Source: Tunturiibacter empetritectus | GTDB taxonomy: Bacteria > Acidobacteriota > Terriglobia > Terriglobales > Acidobacteriaceae | Length of the DNA stretch: 64,000 bases | Assembly: GCF_013410875.1 (NCBI RefSeq) | Contig: NZ_JACCCU010000001.1 | Span: 310,001 to 374,000, forward strand | Direction: 5' to 3' | Part shown: in pieces, positions 57,133 to 64,000 of the stretch | How the letters are laid out: the number at the start of each line of letters is the position of its first letter | Position numbering within the stretch: position 1 is the stretch's first letter | Made by a program: the position numbers and the translations under genes | Notes under the pieces: model-generated | Databases searched by the model: none | The model's input: the letters and a program-made list of their open reading frames with translations, nothing else | What the model was told of the DNA's origin: nothing

Positions 57133-58488
57133 TTAGCGGGATTGCGAGATGCTGTTGACTTGGCTAAGGGTCGGCATCGTGGTCAGGTTTGTCGTATGAG
57201 CAATGTTCAGCCCATTGGCAACCATACCGCCGGCCGCGTTGACGATGTTCAACGCCTTCGCGTTCTGCTCTGCCGTACCGGCAAGGGTCACGCTATAGCT
57301 ATTGGTGTCGCTGATCGTCGATCCATCGACTGCGATGTTCTTCGCGGCGGCTGCATCGAAGCTGACTGCGCCCTGTATGTTTTGAATAACGTGGCTGCTC
57401 GTGGATTCGCTCTCAGAGTCTGACTTCATCTTGCTGGTCGCTATGCTGGTAGACGTAGCGGTCGCGTCGGAAGCTGTCGCACTCTGGTCGTGAGTGGTCG
57501 AGGAGGTATCGGAGGTGTTCAGGCTTGCATTCAGCGACTTCGCTGAGGTTTTAGACGCGGATTTATTCTTGGACCAGCTGGCCATCTCAGCTGTCTGGTC
57601 AGAGCTGTTTGCCGTGTTTGAAGCAGTGTTCGCCGTGCCAGCCGTGAAGTTGCTTGCAGATCCGTTATTCGTGGTGGCAAGATTGTCAGTCCCGCTGCCT
57701 ACGGTCGACGATGTGGCTCCAAGGCTTGAAGCACCATTGTTATTCGACGAAGTGCCGGCCGATGAGGAGCTTCCCGGCTTGGTGGAAGCCGAGGTCGCAT
57801 ACGTCTCGTTTGAAGCCGCTGTATTGTTGCTGGTGCTTGCATCGGTTGCCGTCTCGCTCGCTGTCCCAGAAGCCGACTTCACGTTGCTATACATCGATGA
57901 GCGGTTTGATGTAGTAGCAAGTGTCGCGGCCAGCGTTTTGCTTGAGCTGGTTGTGAAGTCGTCCGCATAGGATGCGCTGCTGGTATCCGTATGGTTATAA
58001 GAAGCATTGAGGCTCTTGGAAGAGCTGCTCGTCGCCGTCGCGGTGTCTGCGTAGGTGGCGTCGAGTTGGCTGTTTGCGCCCCGCTTGTAACCAGTGAGAA
58101 CTGCTGACGATGAGCTATCCTGACTGATACCGTTGGCCTGCGTCACAGCGGTTGGTTTGGATGAGGCATCCGACAACGCGCTGCTGTCGTAGACGTTCAC
58201 GCCATTGGCAACCAGCGCGTCAGTCGAACTCACGATGTTGATGCCGCTGGCACCCATCAGTGCAGATCCCGAGAGATTCACCGCACCTGTGTTGTTTTCA
58301 GTAACGGTTGAGTTGTTGGCCGCGATCGAAGAGTTCTCTTCGCCGGCGGCGGTGACTTTGTCCATCTGGTTGTCACGCAGCGCTTGCTTCGCATGTTTGT
58401 CGTTGCTGGATTTCGTCTTGTTCTGGCCGTAGGCGGAGCCGCCGACGAGAACCGATGCGGTAACGAGAGTGCAAATGAGTTTATTCAC
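57133..58488 (-). CDS. Secreted low-complexity Fap-subunit-like protein (major subunit candidate)
   Basis: 451 residues from a GTG at 58488 (AGGAGG 5 bases upstream). Signal peptide (1-21), propeptide with LRDNQMDKVTAAG (37-49), then repeat R1 (about 70-125, GSALMGASGINIVSSTDAL), a linker of about 265 residues made almost only of Ser, Thr, Ala, Asn and Asp, and repeat R2 at the C-terminus (about 393-451, GTAEQNAKALNIVNAAGGMV). The repeats align (INIV, VANG-NV/I, ISQ). Repeats around long disordered linkers are the architecture of FapC, the major fibre protein. No Cys in the mature part. Confidence 0.78.
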   Translation of the reverse strand: MNKLICTLVTASVLVGGSAYGQNKTKSSNDKHAKQALRDNQMDKVTAAGEENSSIAANNSTVTENNTGAVNLSGSALMGASGINIVSSTDALVANGVNVYDSSALSDASSKPTAVTQANGISQDSSSSAVLTGYKRGANSQLDATYADTATATSSSSKSLNASYNHTDTSSASYADDFTTSSSKTLAATLATTSNRSSMYSNVKSASGTASETATDASTSNNTAASNETYATSASTKPGSSSSAGTSSNNNGASSLGATSSTVGSGTDNLATTNNGSASNFTAGTANTASNTANSSDQTAEMASWSKNKSASKTSAKSLNASLNTSDTSSTTHDQSATASDATATSTSIATSKMKSDSESESTSSHVIQNIQGAVSFDAAAAKNIAVDGSTISDTNSYSVTLAGTAEQNAKALNIVNAAGGMVANGLNIAHTTNLTTMPTLSQVNSISQSR

Positions 58489-58559
58489 TTCTGCCTCCTG
58501 GGCTTTGTTGGCGAGCGCGACCTGCTACGCAGCAAGGCCGGCTGCATAGGGGACAAAAT

Positions 58560-58615
58560 TGACGCACCACTCTGCGGGCGCACGCGGAGACTCAGCGGGC
58601 GCAGTTGGTGCGTCA
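58560..58615. promoter_or_regulatory. Strong stem-loop in the Fap-like operon leader
   Basis: Outer arms TGACGCACCA (58560-58569) and TGGTGCGTCA (58606-58615) pair perfectly; inside them CTGCG and CGCAG pair again. In the minus-strand transcript the stem is followed by AATTTTG, so it may be an attenuator or a protective 5' structure. It lies about 70 bases before the GTG start. Confidence 0.6.
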
Positions 58616-58617
58616 CG

Positions 58618-58647
58618 TAACTATCCGGGGTTAGGGCTTCAACTCAA
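58618..58647 (-). promoter_or_regulatory. Putative promoter of the Fap-like operon
   Basis: On the minus strand TTGAGT (58647-58642), an 18-base spacer and TAGTTA (58623-58618), just upstream of the stem-loop, so that the loop would lie at the very 5' end of the RNA. Confidence 0.35.
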
Positions 58648-59063
58648 GCTGAATAAAGTCAGCGTAAAACGTAAAAAGCGGAATGCTGCATGCGAATCTG
58701 ACTGGTCGTTCAAGCCGATCGCGTCCGTAATGTAGTTCGTGCATGAAGCCCGTCACTACTAATGAATGTCATCTCTGTCTTGCAGATAGTGCGCGACAGA
58801 TGGAGCCCGTTTCAGAAGTATCTTTCAGACTTCCGACAGCATTACGACATGCAATTCACGTGCCATGTCGTGCCCCCGCATTCCACAGGGAATTCTCGTG
58901 CCTCTCACGCGTCATCATGCACCAGCTTGCAAATTCCGAGGAAAAAGTTATCTCGCTGCCGCTCCCACGTCAGTAACTTCCTTGCTATGATCTGCGTAAC
59001 TTACGCTGTTTTATTCTCCCGCCATCACCTCGCTCGTTATCTCAAGGCCGCCGCAGTCCACAG

Positions 59064-59669
59064 TCAGCGCCCAAGCTCCACCACCGTCTTGCGGTGCAGC
59101 ACACTGTCAGAGTCGCCAATCACCAGCAATCCCGGCTGCTTCCAGCCATGCGTCAGAACCAGTCTCAAATCTGTCGCATCTCCAGCCACGTTGAAGATCG
59201 GCTCACTCACCACCGAAGCTCCGCCACCCACCTTCGTAGCCAATCCCACTCCATTGACTCCAGCCGATTCCTCCCAGCGACGCCCCTGCGCATCCGTCAG
59301 ATAAACCTGTATCAAGCGTTCGCTCTGCGCCGACCGTCCCCGATTTGTAACTCGGACGGTTACTCGCACCAGGCGCCGTCCATCGCGGACCATGAAGCCC
59401 TTCACCTCCTCCACCCCCGTGACCGTAAAGCACATCTCATCAAAGCACTGCGGCTGCCCCACCGCTACCACTCTCTGTTTCTGCCCCAGCGAAACCGCTA
59501 TCAGCACTGACAGATACACTACCCAAACCGCAGCCAGCCAAGCTGTCCCACGACGCACTCGTGCCCGTTCGCCACGCAGCCACGACACCCCAATACCCAC
59601 CACTCCCAGTGCCGTCCAACCCACCACGCCCGCCAGTAAAAACTCGGTCAGCCTCACTCCCCACCCCAT
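59064..59669 (-). CDS. Membrane-anchored DUF4352-like protein
   Basis: 201 residues from the ATG at 59669; the open frame continues further upstream but would overlap the ATPase gene on the opposite strand. Two N-terminal helices (about 5-30 and 42-62), then an Ig-like beta domain from about 75 (CFTVTGVEEVKGF, RRLVRVTVRVTNRGRSAQSE, and a strand ending VVELGR). Similar to DUF4352 extracellular domains of unknown role. Divergent from the ATPase. Confidence 0.72.
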   Translation of the reverse strand: MGWGVRLTEFLLAGVVGWTALGVVGIGVSWLRGERARVRRGTAWLAAVWVVYLSVLIAVSLGQKQRVVAVGQPQCFDEMCFTVTGVEEVKGFMVRDGRRLVRVTVRVTNRGRSAQSERLIQVYLTDAQGRRWEESAGVNGVGLATKVGGGASVVSEPIFNVAGDATDLRLVLTHGWKQPGLLVIGDSDSVLHRKTVVELGR

Positions 59670-59693
59670 TCGCGATAGACTTTCTATACGTAC

Positions 59694-60482
59694 ATGCCTC
59701 CTCATTCTTCCACGTTGCCCCCCCAACCCGGCTCCCTCTCCACAACGCCTCTGCACTCGATGCCCGATGGCAGCGCCGCAACGCCCATCATCCTCGCCCG
59801 CGATCTTGGAAAGACCTACCGCTCCGGCAAACTCGAGGTCCCCGCACTCCGTAAGGTCAACTTCGCCATCACACCCGGCGAGTTTGTCGCTATCGTCGGC
59901 CCCTCGGGCTCCGGAAAGTCCACCCTCTTCTACATCCTCGGCGGCCTCACCGGAGCCACCACCGGCTCCGTCCTCATCGACGGCGTAGACTTCGCCACCC
60001 TCACCGACGCAGAGCGAACCCGCACCCGCCGCGCCAAGATCGGCTTCATCTTCCAGCGTTTCAATCTCCTGCCCACCCTCTCGGCCATGGGCAACATCGA
60101 GATCGCCCATGACATCGCCAACCTCGGCGCCTCGACCAAGCGAGAACTCGACGGCCCTCTTCTCACCCACCTTACCGAGATGCTCGGCATCCAGGGTCGT
60201 CTCGATCATCGTCCCAACGAGCTCTCCGGCGGGGAGCAGCAGCGCGTAGCCATCGCCCGCGCTCTCATCAACCGCCCCGCGATCGTCCTCGCTGATGAGC
60301 CAACCGGCAACCTCGATACGAAAAACTCCGATGCCGTTCTAAAGATGCTTCGCCAGTCCAGCCGCGAACTCAACCAGACCGTCCTCATGATCACCCACAA
60401 TCCCGAGGCCGCTCAGATTGCCGATCGAATCCTCCATATGCGCGACGGCGAAATCACTCATATTGAAACCGTTACTCGCTAG
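59694..60482 (+). CDS. ABC transporter ATPase, LolD/MacB type
   Basis: 262 residues from 59694; the first 22 or so are Pro/Ser-rich, and an in-frame ATG at 59760 is a likely alternative. All motifs are intact: Walker A GPSGSGKST, Q-loop FIFQRFNLLP, signature LSGGEQQRVAIARAL, Walker B ADEPTGNLD, H-loop ITHNP. This class energises FtsX-type permeases in lipoprotein or peptide extrusion. No permease is adjacent; the orphan at 28947 is a conceivable partner. Confidence 0.9.
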   Translation: MPPHSSTLPPQPGSLSTTPLHSMPDGSAATPIILARDLGKTYRSGKLEVPALRKVNFAITPGEFVAIVGPSGSGKSTLFYILGGLTGATTGSVLIDGVDFATLTDAERTRTRRAKIGFIFQRFNLLPTLSAMGNIEIAHDIANLGASTKRELDGPLLTHLTEMLGIQGRLDHRPNELSGGEQQRVAIARALINRPAIVLADEPTGNLDTKNSDAVLKMLRQSSRELNQTVLMITHNPEAAQIADRILHMRDGEITHIETVTR

Positions 60483-60496
60483 CGCATCCGCTGGGC

Positions 60497-60525
60497 TTGA
60501 ATTGTGAGAGCCAGCGACCGATAAG
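60497..60525 (+). promoter_or_regulatory. Putative promoter of the cupin-like gene
   Basis: TTGAAT (60497-60502), 17-base spacer, GATAAG (60520-60525). About 55 bases before the GTG at 60579; an inverted repeat lies between. Confidence 0.45.
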
Positions 60526-60534
60526 CGGGAGAAT

Positions 60535-60555
60535 AGTAACTAAATTCCGGTTACT
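60535..60555. promoter_or_regulatory. Inverted repeat, candidate operator
   Basis: AGTAAC and GTTACT separated by 9 bases, just downstream of the -10 candidate. Could bind a repressor of the cupin-like gene. Confidence 0.35.
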
Positions 60556-60578
60556 TTGCGCAAAATACCGCTAAAGTA

Positions 60579-61541
60579 GTGCACAAATCCCCCCACAAGA
60601 CCACTTTAGAATTGAAGTCGAGACTCCTCCCCCTGTACCATTCGCTTGTCGCAACTGATTTTTGGGGTAGCGATCTGCCGGGGGATTCTGTGACTTACAC
60701 ATACTTTCAACCAGAACAACAATTTACTGACTGCTTTAGGCGCAAGCCCTTTCTCTTCTCTCACAACCTGGACTCAAACGATCTCTTCTCGACGGCATCG
60801 GTCGAGAAGCTCGCCGAAATCTGGAGCCGCGACAACACCAAATCCGGCTTCTTCTACCTCGATAGAAAGTTCAGAGAGTGGGGAAGCGATGATCACAAGG
60901 CCAGCTTGGTAGAGGCCTTTCGCCACTCTGACCTCAGCCGCATGAGGATGAAGCTCAGCTTCATTCATACGCAGCCAAAGTATGACAAGGTCCTCGAAAC
61001 CATGACGCAAGAGCTCTCAGAGCTCACTCACGTCGACCTCGTCAAAGAGTACCGCGCGCCCATGGAGACTCTCTTCCTGACCTCGCCAAACGAGTTCACC
61101 CCGTACCACATCGACAGCGAAGACAGCTTTCTTCTTCAGATTCAAGGCACAAAGACCATCTATATCTTCGACGGAAGCGACAAAGAGATTCTCAAAGACC
61201 TCGATATCGAAAAGTATTGGGCGCAGAACGAGATCGCACTCCGCGAAGAGATCAGGTCGCGTGGCGTCCGCTTCGATATGGAGCCCGGAACCGGCGTCCA
61301 CATTCCCATGCACTTCCCCCACATGGTCGAAAGCGGTCCCACGTCTTCGATGTCCCTCAGTATCGGATACGAATCAATCGCCTTCGATCGAGATCTCTTC
61401 CGCGTCAATCACCAGCTGCGCAAACTTGGTCTCAACCCCACACCCCCAGGCAAGAGCAAGGTCATCGACAACACCAAGATGGCTGTGGTCGCCGGCGCCA
61501 AAGGCATCACCAAGACACTCAAGAACCTTCAACATAAGTAA
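60579..61541 (+). CDS. Cupin/JmjC-like oxygenase-type protein
   Basis: 320 residues from a GTG at 60579. The central domain is a cupin_8/JmjC beta-barrel with a facial triad: His177 and Asp179 (TPYHIDSEDSFLLQIQG) and His248 (IPMHFPHMVESG). Such enzymes use Fe(II) and 2-oxoglutarate to hydroxylate proteins or small molecules. The N-terminal 170 residues and the basic C-terminus (RKLGLNPTPPGKSK) are less conserved. Substrate unknown. The gene stands alone. Confidence 0.85.
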   Translation: MHKSPHKTTLELKSRLLPLYHSLVATDFWGSDLPGDSVTYTYFQPEQQFTDCFRRKPFLFSHNLDSNDLFSTASVEKLAEIWSRDNTKSGFFYLDRKFREWGSDDHKASLVEAFRHSDLSRMRMKLSFIHTQPKYDKVLETMTQELSELTHVDLVKEYRAPMETLFLTSPNEFTPYHIDSEDSFLLQIQGTKTIYIFDGSDKEILKDLDIEKYWAQNEIALREEIRSRGVRFDMEPGTGVHIPMHFPHMVESGPTSSMSLSIGYESIAFDRDLFRVNHQLRKLGLNPTPPGKSKVIDNTKMAVVAGAKGITKTLKNLQHK

Positions 61542-61708
61542 CTTTCAAGAGTACGCCCTGTTTTTAGGTTAGGAAGTCAGAAAAACCTCTTGCAGGGGTC
61601 TTTCAATAAATAGCCATGCTGAGCGTGGTTGTTTAGTGGTCAAAACGTGGTCAGTTCAGGCACGTTGCTCCGTTTGGATAAATCTCGTGGTCTGCTAACA
61701 TCCAAGGC

Positions 61709-62332
61709 GTGTTCAACCCTTTTCGCTCCGAACCTGAGCCTACGTTCGCCGACCTATATCGCCCAATGTCTGAGTCGGAGTTACAAAGCCTTTTGGCTGA
61801 CTGGCACTCGCTGCTGCCAGAGGCCCGCATTGCACTCGCCGCCGAGTTCGCTTCTCGCCGCATGGAGTTTACCGAGCCGTCAACGATTCCAGATGAGGCA
61901 CCTCCAGAGTTTCGCGAACTTGTCACCGTTCGCCGGTACCGCGATCTCTCCGAAGCAATCGTGGCTCGCGCCGTTCTTGAATCGGCCGGCATTTTTTGTT
62001 TCCTCAAAGACGAGAATCTTGTCCGGCTCGACTGGCAGGTTTCGAACTTTATCGGGGGCATCCGCCTTCAGGTCGCTTCGACAGATGTCGATGCAGCCGA
62101 AGAGATTCTGTCACAGCCTGTCCCCACCGAGTTTGCTGTCCCGGACCAGCCAGGCTTCTCGCAGCCACGCTGTCCTCGCTGCACTTCCATCGACATCACC
62201 TGGGAGCGTCAGGGCCGTAAGGCGGCACTTGCCTCGCTCTACCTTTTTTCCTTGCCACTGCCCCGTGGTTCTGAGTCCTGGCACTGCAACAGCTGCGACC
62301 TTCGTTGGGTCGATGAAGTCAACCAAGCTTGA
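61709..62332 (+). CDS. DUF2007-like protein with C-terminal zinc ribbon
   Basis: 207 residues from a GTG at 61709. An N-terminal helical part (about 1-65), then a DUF2007 (putative signal transducing) ferredoxin-like domain (about 70-140: ELVTVRRYRDLSEAIVARAV, then LESAGIFCFLKDENLV) and a C-terminal zinc ribbon with two CxxC pairs (CPRC, CNSC). Function unknown; soluble. Confidence 0.82.
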   Translation: MFNPFRSEPEPTFADLYRPMSESELQSLLADWHSLLPEARIALAAEFASRRMEFTEPSTIPDEAPPEFRELVTVRRYRDLSEAIVARAVLESAGIFCFLKDENLVRLDWQVSNFIGGIRLQVASTDVDAAEEILSQPVPTEFAVPDQPGFSQPRCPRCTSIDITWERQGRKAALASLYLFSLPLPRGSESWHCNSCDLRWVDEVNQA

Positions 62333-62386
62333 CCGCCGATGAATCGGAATAGATCACAAGCGTAAACATCTCTCAATTCTGGCCAA

Positions 62387-64000
62387 TTACTCCACCTTTT
62401 TCGAACTATTGCTGCGATCGTCATCCGGCAGCACATGATCCGGATCCACCACGACCTCAGCAATCGGCGATTTGTTCTCAAGCGTCCACATATAAACTCC
62501 CTTTTGCAGCCAAGTCTCGACGGGAAGCGTAACGCGCACCTTCTCCCCGCTTTTGAACCGCACCTCAACAGGAGTTGGCAACACCAGCTGTCCACGGTTA
62601 CTGATCGTGACAACCGATCCCTCCACCTTATCGACGGCGACATCATACTTCCAGTTGTTGAGATACCATCCCCGCCAGAACCAGCTCAGGTCCTCGCCGC
62701 CTTCGCTCTCCATCGCACGAAAGAAGTCAGAAGGCGAAGGATGTTTGAACGCCCAGTCCTTGATGTACTTTCGGAACGCCCAGTCGAACCGCTCCGGCCC
62801 AAGGATCTGCTCGCGTAGCAGCACCATGCCGTATGCACCCTTGAAGTAGCTCACCGGATGCCCAAGCTGCCCCGGATAGCTATCCGCCGGCATGATCAAC
62901 GTCCCTGCCTCTGCATTGTCCAGCACCTTTAGAATCGTGTCCGGTGGCTCTCCTCCAGCCGAATACTCCGAGTCTCGCTTCGGTCCATACTTCCCGCCCG
63001 CGTACTCGGCTGACTCCTCAATATCGATGAACGTGTTGAACCCCTCATCCATAAACGCGTGCCGCCGTTCATTCGAGCCGACGATCATCGGAAACCAGCT
63101 ATGTCCGAACTCATGCGCCGTCAGCCAGAAGAAGAACGGTCCCTTGTCCTCAACGCCATCGAAGACCACACCGGGATACTCCATCCCGCTTGAAAACCCA
63201 GCGATACTTACCGCAGCAGGCCACGGGTACGGATACCAGTGCTTCGAAAATCGTTCAATCGTATCCTTCGTATACTCGGTCGACTTGTCCCACGCGTCCG
63301 GGCCAACACTCTCCGGTGGATACACGCTCATCGCAAGGCTCTTCTTCCCATCCGGCAGATTGATCTTTGCTGCATCCCACACAAACACCGGCGACGCGCT
63401 CCACACCACATCCCGCGTGTGTTCCATGTGGAAGTGCCACGTCAACGTTCCACCCTGCTTCGGGCGGCTCGCAGGGTCACTCACCTCTGCAGGCGCGCGA
63501 ATGTACACCGTCTTATCACTGTTCTTCGCCTGGTCCAACCGCTCCATCTCCGCCTTCGTCAGCACCTCCTTCGCATTCACCAACTCCCCCGACCCCGCCA
63601 CAATCATCGCCGAAGGTGCCGTCACAAAATAATCGAAGTGCCCATACTCCAGATAAAACTCCGCGCCAATGTAAGGCAGCGTGTCCCACCCGCGCAGATC
63701 GTCATAGACGCACATCCGCGGATACCACTGCGCCATGTCGTAGATCTCCCCACTCTTGGTCGCGCCCCACGAAGTCCTGCCACCCCAGACGCCAGGAATT
63801 ACGTAGTGGTACTTGATGTGAATCTTCAGCTGGCCGCCATGCCCACCCAACGGAGTCGCCAGACGAATCTGCATCCGCGTATCGTTAATCAGATACTCCG
63901 CCTTCACGGTCTGCTTCCCCTGTTCGATCTCAACGGAATCGAAGACATAGCCTTCGGTCGAAGGCGTCGGCCCAGCCTCATCCCCTCCACGCCTACGCCT
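62387..64000 (-). CDS. M1 family aminopeptidase, N-terminus beyond the window
   Basis: The frame has no stop before the right edge, so the start lies outside; 537 residues are visible. M1 zinc metallopeptidase: substrate-binding GMEYP (the GAMEN position), zinc motif HEFGH followed 18 residues later by Glu in AFMDEGFNTF. The upstream part shows the beta-rich N-terminal domain (WGATKSGEIYDMAQWYPRMC). It ends with a long beta domain and a basic tail. M1 enzymes trim peptides from the N-terminus; close acidobacterial relatives are secreted. Confidence 0.92.
   Translation of the reverse strand, partial: RRRRGGDEAGPTPSTEGYVFDSVEIEQGKQTVKAEYLINDTRMQIRLATPLGGHGGQLKIHIKYHYVIPGVWGGRTSWGATKSGEIYDMAQWYPRMCVYDDLRGWDTLPYIGAEFYLEYGHFDYFVTAPSAMIVAGSGELVNAKEVLTKAEMERLDQAKNSDKTVYIRAPAEVSDPASRPKQGGTLTWHFHMEHTRDVVWSASPVFVWDAAKINLPDGKKSLAMSVYPPESVGPDAWDKSTEYTKDTIERFSKHWYPYPWPAAVSIAGFSSGMEYPGVVFDGVEDKGPFFFWLTAHEFGHSWFPMIVGSNERRHAFMDEGFNTFIDIEESAEYAGGKYGPKRDSEYSAGGEPPDTILKVLDNAEAGTLIMPADSYPGQLGHPVSYFKGAYGMVLLREQILGPERFDWAFRKYIKDWAFKHPSPSDFFRAMESEGGEDLSWFWRGWYLNNWKYDVAVDKVEGSVVTISNRGQLVLPTPVEVRFKSGEKVRVTLPVETWLQKGVYMWTLENKSPIAEVVVDPDHVLPDDDRSNSSKKVE

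Larger units (their letters stand above)
58489..59063. other. Leader and promoter region of the Fap-like operon
   Basis: 575 bases. Contains a long stem-loop at 58560-58615, a possible promoter at 58618-58647 and otherwise no gene; small plus-strand frames around 58743-59304 have no supporting features. Confidence 0.55.

Noticed and set aside
58743..59304. Small plus-strand frames upstream of the Fap-like operon
   Set aside because: No ribosome site, no hydrophobic or domain pattern and no codon signal; treated as leader DNA.
59670..60209. N-terminal extension of the minus-strand DUF4352-like gene
   Set aside because: Lies antisense to the ABC ATPase motifs and is Glu/Gly-rich, so the start was set at 59669.

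Overview
The window looks like a chromosomal segment of a Terriglobia (Acidobacteria subdivision 1) bacterium of the Granulicella/Edaphobacter/Terriglobus type. This is inferred from two proteins of the VWFA-related acidobacterial family, acidobacterial-style intergenic repeats, moderately high GC and no mobile elements. No rRNA, tRNA, CRISPR array, insertion sequence or prophage was found.

Layout. 1-5050: end of an EamA transporter, two divergent secreted VWFA proteins, a repeat-rich spacer and an aldo/keto reductase. 5180-12230: histidine biosynthesis. hisI-G-D-C-B-H-(lipoyl-like protein)-F runs on the minus strand and hisA converges on it. The operon is preceded by a His-rich leader peptide and a terminator/antiterminator pair, so a classical his attenuator can be read from the sequence. 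12400-17000: a secreted HhH protein, a large PDZ-membrane-GAF-PP2C phosphatase, a DUF4397 lipoprotein and a small secreted protein. 17018-26311: ahcY and metK (S-adenosylmethionine cycle) around an MFS transporter, Ada, a transglutaminase-like protein and an aldo/keto reductase/TetR pair. 26587-37989: membrane and envelope genes (RodZ-like HTH, Wzy-like polytopic protein, FtsX-type permease, GT-C glycosyltransferase, acyltransferase) plus a haloperoxidase-like hydrolase.

38136-44664: the translation block rplM-rpsI-rpsB-tsf, whose spacers carry different GC-rich stem-loop repeats, then a secreted protein, a beta-carbonic anhydrase and pyrH. 44937-54658: an acyltransferase, two tandem beta-propeller lipoproteins, an M13 metallopeptidase split by a frameshift, an MCE protein with an exact 34-residue repeat, acpS and a small conserved protein.

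54675-58488 is the most interesting region. Four genes read as one minus-strand operon: a Ser/Thr/Asn/Ala-rich secreted protein with two imperfect repeats at its ends, a short secreted protein carrying one related repeat, a C39 cysteine peptidase, and an outer-membrane barrel with an N-terminal coiled coil. These match the FapC/FapB-E, FapD and FapF roles of the proteobacterial functional-amyloid (Fap) system. Both secreted proteins carry the same double-glycine-like VTAAG motif just after the signal peptide, a plausible site for the C39 peptidase. A strong stem-loop lies in the leader. The window ends with a LolD-type ATPase, a cupin/JmjC-like protein, a DUF2007 zinc-ribbon protein and the C-terminal part of an M1 aminopeptidase.
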